DNA of 64,000 nucleotides from Candidatus Aenigmatarchaeota archaeon (GCA_016198585.1 JACQII010000005.1:16118-80117), one strand, 5' to 3'; positions 8,618 to 18,587 are shown, numbered from the stretch's first letter. Made by a program: numbers and translations. Notes: generated by a model from the letters alone, not told the origin.

Positions 8618-9993
8618 GCAGACCTCTTGAGGTCCGTGCGGAAGTGCACGTCCTCCGGCCCGTCGCCGATGCCGATCGCGCGACCCCCGTCCACAACACC
8701 GTAGAGGTGGTCCCATGCCTCGTCCCTGGTGTCCCCGAGCACGGTGAGGGCGAAGACTCGGCCTCCCGTGTTGATGAGGTCGCTGCTTCCCATCCTGACC
8801 CTATTGCTCTGGTTCTGTCCGACGCCGGCGAAGGAGACGATCGCGTCTGGATCATGCAGGGCAAGGTCGATGCCGCGCAGCGGCTTGCCCGTGTGCCTCT
8901 TGTATTCCGCGGTCGGATAGCCCGGCGTGCACAAGAAGACTGTGGCAGACACGCGCGGGTCCCATTCTAGCGGCGGCATCCCGGAGAGGTCGCCTTCTAC
9001 CGCGGCCTTGAGGTACTTCGCTAGGTCAGACCGCAGGCGCGGCAGCACGTACTCGGTCTCAGGATCGCCGAAGCGCCCGAGGTTGGATTCCAGGAGGGAG
9101 AAGCGCCCGTTGACCAGCGGCACCCCGCCTACGGTCCTGCTGTACATCAGGCCGTTGTACACGACGCCAACCATATGGTTCACGCCTGTATCCTGCTCCA
9201 CCGCGCTGATCAGCGGGATCGTGTGGGAGCGCAGCAGGCCGCTGAAGTCGCTCTCGGAGACGGTCGGGTGCGGGGATTCGCCGCCCATGCCGCCTGTGTT
9301 CATCTGTGGGTCGAGGCCGAACCGGTTCCGGCCGACGGGTTTGTTGTCCTTGGAGGAAGCGAGCGTGACGGTATTGTCTTCATACGAGCCGAAACCGCGG
9401 CCGACGATGGTCATGCTGGAGACCTCGGTCCCTTCCAGTCGTTGCTGCAGCAGCACATCGTCACCCCAGCCGGCAGGCGGCGCGTACATGATCCTGTCGA
9501 CGGCTGCGCGGGCATCGGCCAGGGTTTCGGGGACATACACGCCCTTGCCTTCACGGAGTTGGGTGGATTTCACCACGTACTGCCTTTCTTTCCAGTGGTC
9601 CTGCAGGTATGTTCGGGCGGCGATGCGAGAGCGGAAGACCCTGCCCTTGGGCATGATGCCCGTCCCCTGCAGCAGTTCGTGCAGGTAGCCCTTGTCCCAT
9701 TCCGCCCGGGCATGCGCCCGGATCGGGCCGAAGAACGGCAGGTGGCGCTCGTGCATGACATCGCCGAGGCCGTCCCGGAGCGGGCCTTCCGCACCTGCGA
9801 CGGCGAGGTCGAAGCCACCGTCTTCGCAGTAGCGCGCGAAGTCCTGAGGATCGAAGTACGGGTGGGTGTCACCGATGCCCATCGCATGGAAGGCGGCGTT
9901 GCCGGGAGACCCGACCACCTGGTGACCGTGGCGGGCGAAGTGCTGCGCGAGCGCGTATTCGCGTCCGCCGCCGCCCTGGACCAGGATCTTCAT
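8614..9993 (-). CDS. purD: Phosphoribosylamine--glycine ligase (PurD)
   Basis: A 459-residue ATP-grasp enzyme. It starts with KILVQGGGGREYALAQHF, where PurD normally has GGGGREHALA, and has the AVAGAEGPLRDGLGD, DNKPVGRNRFGLDPQMNTGGMG and LESNLGRFGDPETEYVLPRL segments of the GARS family. It makes glycinamide ribonucleotide in purine synthesis. Tyr replaces the usual His in the first motif and the ATP-grasp core looks diverged, as in some archaeal forms. Expression starts from an A/T box shared with dph6 (10015-10024). Confidence 0.85.
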   Translation of the reverse strand: MKILVQGGGGREYALAQHFARHGHQVVGSPGNAAFHAMGIGDTHPYFDPQDFARYCEDGGFDLAVAGAEGPLRDGLGDVMHERHLPFFGPIRAHARAEWDKGYLHELLQGTGIMPKGRVFRSRIAARTYLQDHWKERQYVVKSTQLREGKGVYVPETLADARAAVDRIMYAPPAGWGDDVLLQQRLEGTEVSSMTIVGRGFGSYEDNTVTLASSKDNKPVGRNRFGLDPQMNTGGMGGESPHPTVSESDFSGLLRSHTIPLISAVEQDTGVNHMVGVVYNGLMYSRTVGGVPLVNGRFSLLESNLGRFGDPETEYVLPRLRSDLAKYLKAAVEGDLSGMPPLEWDPRVSATVFLCTPGYPTAEYKRHTGKPLRGIDLALHDPDAIVSFAGVGQNQSNRVRMGSSDLINTGGRVFALTVLGDTRDEAWDHLYGVVDGGRAIGIGDGPEDVHFRTDLKRSA

Positions 9994-10014
9994 GCCTCTC
10001 TTTACCGGAAAAAG

Positions 10015-10024
10015 AAATAAATAT
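10015..10024. promoter_or_regulatory. One A/T box serving two divergent leaderless genes
   Basis: AAATAAATAT lies 26 nt from the purD ATG on the minus strand and 26 nt from the dph6 ATG on the plus strand. Both starts are in the window expected for leaderless archaeal genes, so a single TATA-like element probably directs transcription both ways. Confidence 0.6.
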
Positions 10025-10044
10025 CCCCCGCGTCCAGCATCGCT

Positions 10045-10716
10045 ATGAAGCTCGCATCCCTGTATTCAGGAGGGAAGGACAGCACCTATGCGGTCTGGAA
10101 GGCGGTCCAGGCAGGCCATACCATCACGACGCTCGTCTCGTTCCTTCCCGAGAACCCGGACTCGTATATGTTCCACCATCCGAACGTCCGCTGGACCAGC
10201 CTCCAGGCCGAGGCGATGGGACTGCCGATCCTGCAGCTCCCGACCCACGGTGAGAAGGAAGCAGAGTTGGCCGACCTCGAACGCGCCCTCCGGGGACTGG
10301 ATATTGACGGTGTCACCTCTGGCGCCCTCGCGTCGCAGTACCAGAAGTCCCGGGTGGATGCCATCTGCGGGAAACTCGGCCTAGCGTCGCTCTCGCCCGC
10401 CTGGCACGCTGATGTCGAGGCCTACTGGCGCGAGATGCTCGCGGCCGGATTCCGGATCATCGTCACGAAGGTCGCCTGCGACGGCCTGGGGAAAGCCTGG
10501 TTAGGCAGGGAGGTGACCGGGAGCGCGTTCGCGGAACTGCAGGCCCTCGCCAAGACATATCGCTTCCACCTCGGGTTCGAGGGTGGCGAGGCCGAGACCT
10601 TTGTCCTGGACTGCCCACTCTTCTCGCGGCCGGTCCAGGTGACCGAAGCCCGGACCGCGTGGGACGGCGAGACCGGAACCTACCGGATCGTCCGGGCTGC
10701 CCTCGCCAGGCGGTAG
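10045..10716 (+). CDS. dph6: Diphthine--ammonia ligase (Dph6-like PP-loop ATPase)
   Basis: A 223-residue PP-loop ATP pyrophosphatase with SGGKDS at residues 9-14, the FHHPNV and PTHGEKEAELADL segments, GALASQYQKSRVDAIC, and a late EGGEAETFVLDCPLF motif, all typical of the DUF71/COG2102 Dph6 family. It amidates diphthine on elongation factor 2, the last step of diphthamide synthesis in archaea. Leaderless promoter shared with purD. Confidence 0.9.
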   Translation: MKLASLYSGGKDSTYAVWKAVQAGHTITTLVSFLPENPDSYMFHHPNVRWTSLQAEAMGLPILQLPTHGEKEAELADLERALRGLDIDGVTSGALASQYQKSRVDAICGKLGLASLSPAWHADVEAYWREMLAAGFRIIVTKVACDGLGKAWLGREVTGSAFAELQALAKTYRFHLGFEGGEAETFVLDCPLFSRPVQVTEARTAWDGETGTYRIVRAALARR

Positions 10717-10782
10717 GCCCGACGGCCGGGGGCTTATGAGGACGCCAAAAAGCTATTTTAATCAGGAGGCAATAGGTTTTGC

Positions 10783-11403
10783 ATGTCGCTCGCGGACCTC
10801 TACAAGGAGCGCCGGCGGGAGATCGCGGGCCGGCTGGCTGACTTCGAGCTCATGCGGTACCGCACGCCGAAAGAGCTCTTCCCTGAGTTCTGCTTCTGTC
10901 TCCTCACCCCCGGCACGAAGGCCTCCCTTGCGGACGAAGTAGTCCGCCAGCTCGCGGCGCGCGACCTCCTCTTCACCGGCTCGGTCGAGCAGATCGCGCC
11001 TCTCCTCGCGAAGCGCGTCCGCTTCTACAACACCAAGGCCAAGCGCATCGTCCAGGCCAGGTCGCTCTTCACCGACGACACCCTCCGGACGCTCTTCCAG
11101 CTGGGCGACAACAAGAAGATGCGCGAGTGGCTGGTGGCGAACGTGAAAGGCCTGGGATGGAAGGAGGCGAGCCACTTCCTGCGGAACGTCGGCCGGGGAG
11201 AGGACCTGGCCATCATCGACCGCCACATCCTCCGCAACCTCCGCGAGCAGGGCATCATCGACGCGGTCCCCGGGAGTCTCACCCGCAAGCGGTACCTGGA
11301 TATCGAGGGAAAGGTCCGCGAGTTTTCGAGGCAGGTCGGGATCCCCATGCAGGAGCTTGACCTCCTGCTCTGGAGCAAGGAGACTGGCCGGATCTTCAAG
11401 TAG
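10783..11403 (+). CDS. ogg: 8-oxoguanine DNA glycosylase/AP lyase (Ogg2 type)
   Basis: A 206-residue HhH-GPD enzyme. The helix-hairpin-helix VKGLGWKEASHFLRNVG carries the catalytic-lysine position, and the downstream AIIDRHIL holds the conserved aspartate. The C-terminus ends in a single lysine after GRIF, as in archaeal Ogg2 proteins where the terminal residue contacts the base pocket. It removes 8-oxoguanine and nicks the backbone. A TATTTTAATC box lies about 30 nt upstream of the ATG. Confidence 0.88.
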   Translation: MSLADLYKERRREIAGRLADFELMRYRTPKELFPEFCFCLLTPGTKASLADEVVRQLAARDLLFTGSVEQIAPLLAKRVRFYNTKAKRIVQARSLFTDDTLRTLFQLGDNKKMREWLVANVKGLGWKEASHFLRNVGRGEDLAIIDRHILRNLREQGIIDAVPGSLTRKRYLDIEGKVREFSRQVGIPMQELDLLLWSKETGRIFK

Positions 11404-11410
11404 TCCAGGC

Positions 11411-11845
11411 TCACACCCAGAGGACCGCCGCGTGGAGGACGACGTGGACCGTGACGCCGATCACGGACGCGGCCATCACCTGCACGAGACGTGCCGGCCG
11501 GGGGAGGACGTGGTAGTGTTCCGCGAGCAACGTGGCTCTCTCGACTCTCCGGAACTTCTTCACCGACGGCACGGGCATCCAGGTGACGTAGCGCAGCCAG
11601 CCGACCTCGATGAGGAGGATGTCGACGAGGGCGAGGAGGAGCGGGATGACGACGAATCCGGCCGTGTGCGCAAACAGCTGGACCCCACCGAGATTGGCCG
11701 CGCCGAGGAGGCCGAGGAGCGTGGCCGGGACGTCAGGCAAGGCCGCGGCGATCGCTGCCCAGGCCGGCTGCCGGGTGACGGCGTACGCGATGCCGGACGC
11801 GACGGCTGCCGCCGCGACGACGACCACGAGCTCGATGAGCACCAT
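11411..11845 (-). CDS. Hypothetical membrane protein
   Basis: A 144-residue protein with four probable transmembrane helices (around residues 4-24, 35-50, 62-82 and 120-142). It shows no catalytic motif I recognise. It is convergent with ogg, ending 7 nt from it, and divergent from nnrE. The ATG at 11845 follows no clear SD. Confidence 0.6.
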   Translation of the reverse strand: MVLIELVVVVAAAAVASGIAYAVTRQPAWAAIAAALPDVPATLLGLLGAANLGGVQLFAHTAGFVVIPLLLALVDILLIEVGWLRYVTWMPVPSVKKFRRVERATLLAEHYHVLPRPARLVQVMAASVIGVTVHVVLHAAVLWV

Positions 11846-11934
11846 GCATATCCTTGGCAGAGGAGCCTGATGAAGCTTATGCCGGAAGCGGTTCGTGGCT
11901 GCAACTATTTATGCCTCCCCGTGCAACGGCCAGG

Positions 11935-12648
11935 ATGGACATCCCCCGCGTCAGCGTGGAGCAGATGAGGCGAATCGACGAGCTGGCCACCAGTCATTTC
12001 GGGATCGAGCCCGTCCAGCTCATGGAGCATGCGGGCCGGGCCGTCGCTTCCCGCGCGCGCGAGATCGCCGGCGTCCGGGGGAGGACGATCACCGTCCTGG
12101 TGGGCAAGGGACACAATGGCGGCGACGCACTCGTCGCTGCACGTTTCCTGGTCTCGTGGGGAGCGACCGTCTACCTCATCGTCGCCGCCCATCCGGACGA
12201 GATGAAGCCACTGGTCCGCGATCACTACGGCACCGCTACAGCGATGCACCTGAACCGGATGACCGCCGTCGACAACCTGCAGTGGGAGCAGGCGCTCAAG
12301 GAATCTGACCTCCTGGTCGACGGCCTCCTCGGCTACGGCGCGACCGGCAACCCCCGCGGGATCTACGCCGACCTGATCGCGCTCGCGAACCAGTCGCGGA
12401 AGAAGATCCTGGCCATTGACATCCCCTCCGGACTGGACGCGGACACCGGCGTCGCCGGCACGCCATGCGTGGTCGCCGCGGAGACCCTCACCCTCGGGCT
12501 GCCCAAGCGCGGCCTCTTCCTCGCGGACGGGAAAAAGCACGCCGGCCGGGTGGCCGTCGCCGACATCGGCATCCCGCACGAAGTCTTCGAGCTCATGGGC
12601 CTGCAGGTCCCGCGGCTCTTCGAGAAGCAGGGCATCGTGCGTGTCTAG
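11935..12648 (+). CDS. nnrE: NAD(P)H-hydrate epimerase
   Basis: A 237-residue YjeF_N domain protein without the C-terminal dehydratase half. Visible motifs are LMEHAGRAVA, the glycine-rich VLVGKGHNGGDALVAARFL (near residue 55), LLVDGLLGYGATG and AIDIPSGLDADTG. It converts R-NAD(P)HX to the S form for repair by the dehydratase. The ATG at 11935 lies about 26 nt after a CTATTTATG box; the in-frame upstream ATG (11854) is therefore rejected. Confidence 0.93.
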   Translation: MDIPRVSVEQMRRIDELATSHFGIEPVQLMEHAGRAVASRAREIAGVRGRTITVLVGKGHNGGDALVAARFLVSWGATVYLIVAAHPDEMKPLVRDHYGTATAMHLNRMTAVDNLQWEQALKESDLLVDGLLGYGATGNPRGIYADLIALANQSRKKILAIDIPSGLDADTGVAGTPCVVAAETLTLGLPKRGLFLADGKKHAGRVAVADIGIPHEVFELMGLQVPRLFEKQGIVRV

Positions 12649-12652
12649 CCGG

Positions 12653-12838
12653 TCAGCGCCGGTAGTGGTATGGCAGGAAGAGGTGCTTCAGTCCCAGGAA
12701 AACCAGGGCTGCGGCGCCAGCCTGCTCCAGGCTGAGGAGACCTTTCCAGAGCGAGAGTCCCAGCGCCAGGAAGACCGCGCCGCTGATCACCCAAAGGGGC
12801 GTCGCCGAGCGGGGCGGGCAGGCTGCCTCAGTGGCCAT
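12653..12838 (-). CDS. Small membrane protein
   Basis: A 61-residue protein with two probable transmembrane helices (about residues 14-32 and 36-54) and a basic PYHYRR tail. A TTTATATG box 27 nt before the ATG supports it as an expressed leaderless gene. No family recognised. Confidence 0.55.
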   Translation of the reverse strand: MATEAACPPRSATPLWVISGAVFLALGLSLWKGLLSLEQAGAAALVFLGLKHLFLPYHYRR

Positions 12839-12929
12839 GCCAGCCTATTGGTGTGCGGGCATATAAACCGCCCTCTCCAGGAGGCCGTCCAGGGAAAGCG
12901 TTTATATCGTCGTCCGACTAACCGTTCTC

Positions 12930-13778
12930 ATGGACCCCCTGTTGCGCGCGCAGAAGAACGAGGCGACCGAACACCTGATCTACCGGCGCCTGGCCGAGAA
13001 GACCGCCGATCCGCATAACCGGAAGATCCTCACGCGGATCGCCCAGGACGAGGCCCGCCACTACCAGCGCTTCAAGAAAGCCACCGGCCAGGACGTCGCG
13101 CCGGACATGTTCCGCGTGCGGGTCTACCTCTTCCTCGCTTCGCTCCTGGGACTCACCTTTGCCCTCAAGCGCATGGAGCAGGGGGAGAAACTGGCGCTCG
13201 TCCTCTACCGGACGCCTGCTTTCAGGCCGTTCTCGGACATGCTCCGTGATGAGCAGCGGCATGAGAAGGAGATCCTGAACATGCTCGCCGAGGAGCGGGT
13301 AAGCTATGCGAGCGCCATCGTCCTCGGGTTGAATGACGCGCTGGTGGAGCTCTCTGGCGTGCTGGGCGGCCTGACCTTCGCCCTCGGCCAGACCAAGCTC
13401 ATCGCCTTGGTGGGCGTGGTCACCGGCATCGCTGCCGCCCTCTCCATGGGCGCGTCCGGCTACCTGTCTACCAGGGAAGACCATGATTCCACAAAGTCAC
13501 CGGGCAGGAGCGCCCTCTATACCGGTGTGACCTACCTGGCCACCGTGGCCGTGCTGGTCGCTCCGTTCCTCATCATCGCGGAGGCCCTGGTTGCCCTGGG
13601 CACCATGCTGGTGGAGATGCTGCTGGTGATCGCCTTCTACACCTTCTACATCACGACGGTCAAGGACCTCCCCTTCTGGAAGCGGTTCGGAGAGATGGCG
13701 CTGATCTCCCTTGGCATCGCGGCGATCAGCTTCGTCATCGGCTGGAGTGTCCGCGCAGTCTTCGGGATCGCGGTCTGA
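12930..13778 (+). CDS. Ferritin-like / VIT1-CCC1 family iron-manganese transporter
   Basis: A 282-residue fusion of a ferritin-like four-helix domain (residues 1-120, with E11, EARHYQRF and DEQRHEKEIL metal-binding helices) and a membrane VIT1/CCC1 domain (residues 130-282) marked by IVLGLNDALVELSGVLGGLTFAL and the SMGASGYLSTRE segment. VIT proteins export Fe2+ or Mn2+ from the cytosol; the ferritin-like part may bind or oxidise iron. A TTTATATC box about 27 nt upstream indicates a leaderless transcript. Confidence 0.9.
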   Translation: MDPLLRAQKNEATEHLIYRRLAEKTADPHNRKILTRIAQDEARHYQRFKKATGQDVAPDMFRVRVYLFLASLLGLTFALKRMEQGEKLALVLYRTPAFRPFSDMLRDEQRHEKEILNMLAEERVSYASAIVLGLNDALVELSGVLGGLTFALGQTKLIALVGVVTGIAAALSMGASGYLSTREDHDSTKSPGRSALYTGVTYLATVAVLVAPFLIIAEALVALGTMLVEMLLVIAFYTFYITTVKDLPFWKRFGEMALISLGIAAISFVIGWSVRAVFGIAV

Positions 13779-13832
13779 GCGGGGCCACCGGCAAGTTCTT
13801 AAAACTTGGCACTCTAATTACCATGTACGGGT

Positions 13833-15107
13833 ATGACTGATAGCGGAAACGACTTCTTGAAATACGTGGATCTGCTCGACGAGTTCATCACGGTCCGCGC
13901 GTTCGACCAGGGGACGCTCCCCTTTGACGTGCCGAAGCATCTGAACAGCGTCGCCTATCGCAGGGCGGTCGTCGAGTCCTGCGTGGTGGATTACGCGAGC
14001 AAGGTGCGGCCGCTGTTCCGCCGATCGGCGGTGTACACGGAAGACAGCGTGATCGAAGCCCTCTACAACATCTGCGTCGATGTCAACCCTCACCTGAGTA
14101 TCACCGAGGTGGCACTCCCGACCGGGAAACCGGCCGTTAGCTCGCCGGCTCTTGAGACTGAACCCGCCGCAGTGCCAGACCGCATCCGCTCCGGAGAGAT
14201 GTTCGACTATCTGACCACGCGGATCGTCGGGCAGGACACCGCGGCACGAAGGGTGGCCGACACGTTCCGGCGGGCCAAGTACAATCTCCGCAACCCCCGG
14301 AAACCGCGTGGCGTCATGCTGTTCGTCGGCCCCAGCGGCATGGGTAAAACCGAGATGGGGAAAGCTGTCGCGGACTACGGCTTTGGCAGTAACCTGGTGC
14401 GGATTGACTGCTCCGAATACGTGCTCCCGCACGAACGGGCAAAGCTGATCGGAGCGCCGCCAGGATACGTTGGCTACCACGAAGGCGGCCTGCTGACGGG
14501 CAGGGTCAGGACGAACCCGAGATCCGTCGTCCTCTTCGACGAAGTTGAGAAGGCACACCAGAATGTCCATGACCTGCTCTTGCAGTTGTTTGACGACGGG
14601 GTCGTCACTGCCAGTGATGGCGTTGTTGTCCCGTTCAACCAGACATTCGTAGTCATGACGAGCAACATCGGGGCTGCCGACGCGCAGCGCGTGTCACGGA
14701 CAGTCGGCTTCAATCGGCGACATCCGAGCGAGTCGCAGGCCGAAGACCTCTACCAGGACGCGGTGCGCAAGTATTTCAGGCCCGAATTGGTCAACCGGAT
14801 CGATGCCGTCGTGCCGTTCCGGACGCTGGACAAGGGGGACGTCCAACAGATTGCCCGCCTGACGGTCGGGAATCTCAACAGCTACCTCGCCCCCCGCGAG
14901 GTGTCCCTCTCGCTCACGCCCGCGGCAGCTGCGCTGATTGCCGACCGGGCGGACTATCGCGCGTGGGGCGCGCGGCACGTCGAGCGGATCGTGGAGACCG
15001 GGATCGCAGACCCCCTGGCTGTCATGCTCGAACGGGGGAAGGTGAAGAAAGGCGATCGCATCGCCATCACCGCAGACCACGGCGAGCTGGTGCTGAGCGT
15101 GCAGTAG
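13833..15107 (+). CDS. ClpB/ClpA-like single-ring AAA+ protein with a novel N-terminal region
   Basis: A 424-residue protein. Residues 1-115 are not recognisable. Residues 120-424 form one Clp/Hsp100 D2-type AAA+ module: IVGQDTAARRVAD, Walker A GPSGMGKTE (166-174), the substrate pore loop GAPPGYVGYHEGG, Walker B VVLFDEVEKAH, sensor MTSNIGA, and the D2-small domain starting at YFRPELVNRID. Classical ClpB has two AAA+ rings and a Clp-N domain, so this is a reduced protein unfoldase or remodeller; no LGF/IGF ClpP-docking loop was noticed. Its end overlaps the convergent DUF192 gene by 41 nt. Confidence 0.85.
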   Translation: MTDSGNDFLKYVDLLDEFITVRAFDQGTLPFDVPKHLNSVAYRRAVVESCVVDYASKVRPLFRRSAVYTEDSVIEALYNICVDVNPHLSITEVALPTGKPAVSSPALETEPAAVPDRIRSGEMFDYLTTRIVGQDTAARRVADTFRRAKYNLRNPRKPRGVMLFVGPSGMGKTEMGKAVADYGFGSNLVRIDCSEYVLPHERAKLIGAPPGYVGYHEGGLLTGRVRTNPRSVVLFDEVEKAHQNVHDLLLQLFDDGVVTASDGVVVPFNQTFVVMTSNIGAADAQRVSRTVGFNRRHPSESQAEDLYQDAVRKYFRPELVNRIDAVVPFRTLDKGDVQQIARLTVGNLNSYLAPREVSLSLTPAAAALIADRADYRAWGARHVERIVETGIADPLAVMLERGKVKKGDRIAITADHGELVLSVQ

Positions 15108-15471
15108 CCCGCCTACTCGCAGCTGCCTCGCCGGCGAATGACAACAGGTCGCCGACCCGTGTCCTCGTCTTCTGCACGGTTCCCGCGGGCAGCTCGAGGA
15201 CATACCAGGCCGTGCAGCCTCCCATGAATCGCCACGGGAGAGCGCGTTCTTTGATGCGGATGATCCGGCGGTCGTGGTCGAGCCAGAGGATGTCGATCGG
15301 GATGCGCATGCCCGCGGTCCACATGCCCGCCGGCGCGCCGCGGCCGAAGGAGAAGAGCATCCCGCCCTCGAGCGAAGAGCGGAACATCAGACCAAGCGCG
15401 CGCTGGAATGGCGAGGACGCGACCTCCACGGCCGTGCAGAGGGTGGTCCCACGCGTGCGGTTGCGGATCAT
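15067..15471 (-). CDS. DUF192 family protein
   Basis: A 134-residue protein with the DUF192 signature: FQRALGLMFRSSLEGGMLFSF, then MWTAGMRIPIDILWLD and the closing YVLELPAGTV. The family is found secreted or cytosolic in archaea and bacteria with unknown role. No signal peptide is visible here. The last ~25 residues (Ala/Arg-rich) run antisense into the AAA+ gene, so the true stop region should be viewed with care. Confidence 0.8.
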   Translation of the reverse strand: MIRNRTRGTTLCTAVEVASSPFQRALGLMFRSSLEGGMLFSFGRGAPAGMWTAGMRIPIDILWLDHDRRIIRIKERALPWRFMGGCTAWYVLELPAGTVQKTRTRVGDLLSFAGEAAASRRATARSAPARRGLR

Positions 15472-15478
15472 GTCCGCT

Positions 15479-15506
15479 CTTTATTAGGCGCGGCGGGATA
15501 TATAGC
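15479..15506. promoter_or_regulatory. Interlocked divergent promoters of DUF192 and DUF4870-like genes
   Basis: CTTTATTAG at 15479-15487 is 26 nt before the plus-strand ATG 15509, while GATATATAGC at 15497-15506 read on the minus strand is about 30 nt before the minus-strand ATG 15471. Each box lies close to the start of the opposite gene, so the two initiation complexes would compete. Confidence 0.55.
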
Positions 15507-15508
15507 TC

Positions 15509-15889
15509 ATGGGCAAACACGTCGGGCTGGCCTTCGTGGGGTACTTCTTCGGTCTCCTCGGGGGCATCGTGGTCTACTTGGTCGCGGAGAAGAAAGACCG
15601 CTTCACGCGCTTCCACGCGATGCAATCGATCCTGTTCAACCTGGCTGCCCTGGCCGTCGCTATCGTCCTGATGGCCACGATGTTCGCCTCCATGTTCCCC
15701 CTGATGATCGCGGGCGGCACGCCTGCGACCTGGTTCGCCATGCCTGCGTTCATGGGTTTGATGGCTGTGTGGATGGTCTACGCCGTGGTGGCCTTCATCA
15801 TCTGGCTCATCCTGCTCATCAAGGTCTACGGCGGCGAGACCTACAAGTTGCCGGTCATCGGCCAGTGGGCCGAGGATTGGACGAAGTAG
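15509..15889 (+). CDS. DUF4870-like four-helix membrane protein
   Basis: A 126-residue integral membrane protein with helices near residues 5-24, 42-62, 68-90 and 92-112. The layout VAEKKDRFTRFHAMQSILFNL, a charged loop then a helix with HAxQS, is typical of DUF4870/Tic20-like proteins. Function unknown. Leaderless promoter at 15479. Confidence 0.7.
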   Translation: MGKHVGLAFVGYFFGLLGGIVVYLVAEKKDRFTRFHAMQSILFNLAALAVAIVLMATMFASMFPLMIAGGTPATWFAMPAFMGLMAVWMVYAVVAFIIWLILLIKVYGGETYKLPVIGQWAEDWTK

Positions 15890-15921
15890 CTGCGACTCGT
15901 CATTCTTCCGTACCAGCGCCT

Positions 15922-16107
15922 TCAGGTAATTGGCTTCGCAGGCAGTTGTTTACGAATCCAGCGTACCGCCAGCCCAGCAGCGAGGGTCGCAACTCCCGCG
16001 ATCGCGACCAGGCCTCCCAGGAGCAGGTCGCTCAGGGCAAGCGCGGCCGCTGCGACGAGCAGCGCGACACCCACTACCATCACGCCTAACGGTTTGTCTC
16101 GTTTCAT
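15922..16107 (-). CDS. Small two-helix membrane protein
   Basis: A 61-residue protein: Lys/Arg start (MKRDKPLG), two hydrophobic stretches (residues 9-25 and 29-47) and a basic tail (RWIRKQLPAK). It lies just downstream of the tRNA-Thr gene on the same strand and may be read through from its promoter. No family recognised. Confidence 0.5.
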   Translation of the reverse strand: MKRDKPLGVMVVGVALLVAAAALALSDLLLGGLVAIAGVATLAAGLAVRWIRKQLPAKPIT

Positions 16108-16112
16108 CGGAG

Positions 16113-16185
16113 AGCCCCCGGAGGGAATCGAACCCTCGACCTACGGTTTACAAAACCGTCGCTCTACCGACTGAGCTACGGAGGC
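16113..16185 (-). tRNA. tRNA-Thr (anticodon TGT)
   Basis: A complete cloverleaf on the minus strand: acceptor GCCTCCG pairs with CGGGGGC (one G-T wobble), D-arm with AGCTCAGTCGGTAGAGC, anticodon stem ACGGT/ACCGT with loop TTTGTAA (anticodon TGT, reads ACA), T-arm GAGGG-TTCGATT-CCCTC. The discriminator is T and CCA is not encoded, as usual in many archaea. A box CTTTTAATT at about 16212-16220 is placed to drive it. Confidence 0.95.
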
Positions 16186-16261
16186 TTCTGTAGGGTATTG
16201 CCGTGGGGGGAATTAAAAGGTTCGTCGCCGCAGCGTCGGTCGGAAAGCGCAGGTTCGAGCG

Positions 16262-16287
16262 CCGTGAATATCCCTTTAAGATGACAG
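16262..16287. repeat. 26-nt box, copy 1 (next to glnA)
   Basis: This 26-nt segment, with the core TTAAGATGACAG, matches 31851-31876 at 24 of 26 positions. Both copies lie just beyond a hairpin that follows the 3' end of a minus-strand gene (here glnA, stop at 16351). Read on the plus strand, CTTTAAGA could be a TATA element with the hairpin 20 nt on; read on the minus strand it is a trailer after a terminator. I cannot decide between them. Confidence 0.6.
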
Positions 16288-16293
16288 ACATAA

Positions 16294-16330
16294 ACCAACT
16301 CGCCCGGGTCACGGACCGGAGCGAGTTGGT
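16294..16330 (-). terminator. Hairpin downstream of glnA
   Basis: ACCAACTCGC (16294-16303) and GCGAGTTGGT (16321-16330) form a perfect 10-bp stem, with an inner CCGG/CCGG pairing. It lies 20 nt past the glnA stop on the minus strand, so it probably forms the 3' end of the glnA mRNA, or it is a small RNA driven by the adjacent 26-nt box. Confidence 0.55.
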
Positions 16331-16350
16331 GGCCTTTCAGGGCGGCAGCG

Positions 16351-17781
<1,431 letters not shown>

Positions 17782-17997
17782 GGGACACCTCTCTTGCTGG
17801 GCTCGCGCGGGGCGAGCGGGTCAACGGACAATGGAAAAGGAAGCGAAGACGCACCCGTACCGGAACGGCGGAGCCGAGTCTTCATGTTGGCGCCGGCATG
17901 ACCGAAGTCAGGCCGGAACGGCGCGGGTAGGGTGGGAAGCGTGAACGGAAGTCTGGGCGACTCCTTCCCCTTCCTTTGGTGGAAAATTATTAAAACC
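17782..17997 (-). promoter_or_regulatory. glnA promoter and long 5' leader
   Basis: An A/T-rich box TTTTAATAATTTT (17983-17996) is the only clear promoter element upstream of glnA. It predicts a start near 17962 and a leader of about 180 nt with short inverted repeats, ending with an SD site. The neighbours with leaderless mRNAs make this leader stand out; it may carry RNA-level control of glnA. No known riboswitch was recognised. Confidence 0.5.
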
Positions 17998-18023
17998 CCT
18001 GCGGTCCGCCCGCGACGCGGGGC

Positions 18024-18587
18024 CTAGAGGAGCCTGCCGATCGAACTGATGGCGAAAATGCCCAGGAAGTTCATGACGAAGGCGATCGCCAGGAACCGGC
18101 GGTCAGAATACTTGGAGCTGCCCAGGATGGCGATGCCCAGCTCGTCGGGCAGGGGGGAGGCGATCACCAGCGCGCCGACGACCGGGATGCAGTACTGCAG
18201 CGCAGCGTGGTGGCGGACGTAGCGCGTGAAGCGCCGGGCCGCCTTCCAGGTCCGGAAGCGGTCGAACAGGCCGTAATGGTGGGAGAGCCGGTAGCGGAAG
18301 ACCTCGAAGAGCAGGAAGTCAGCGGTCATCGCCCCGGCCGCGCCGAACAGGGCGATCAGGAACGGGTCGAGGATCCCGCCGAGGATGAAGAAACTCGCCG
18401 TCGCCGGGACCGTGGTGAGGGCGGAGGAGAAGAAGAACCCGGCAATCAGGGCGCCGAGGTACCCGAAGCTGCCCAGGCTCTGGATGACGAGCGCGGCCTC
18501 GGCCGTCATCAGGAACGCGGCCGCGACGACCGCGCCGGCGAGGAAGATGACGCCATGGTGCTTCTTGAGCGGGGACGGTTCCCTCAT
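18024..18587 (-). CDS. DedA/VTT-like membrane protein
   Basis: A 187-residue membrane protein with about five hydrophobic segments and the central FGAAGAMTADFLLFEVFRY region, where a G-x-x-x-x-D pattern in a re-entrant loop is typical of SNARE-associated/DedA/VTT proteins. Such proteins act in lipid handling. A TTTTTATC box 27 nt upstream gives a leaderless start. Confidence 0.6.
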   Translation of the reverse strand: MREPSPLKKHHGVIFLAGAVVAAAFLMTAEAALVIQSLGSFGYLGALIAGFFFSSALTTVPATASFFILGGILDPFLIALFGAAGAMTADFLLFEVFRYRLSHHYGLFDRFRTWKAARRFTRYVRHHAALQYCIPVVGALVIASPLPDELGIAILGSSKYSDRRFLAIAFVMNFLGIFAISSIGRLL

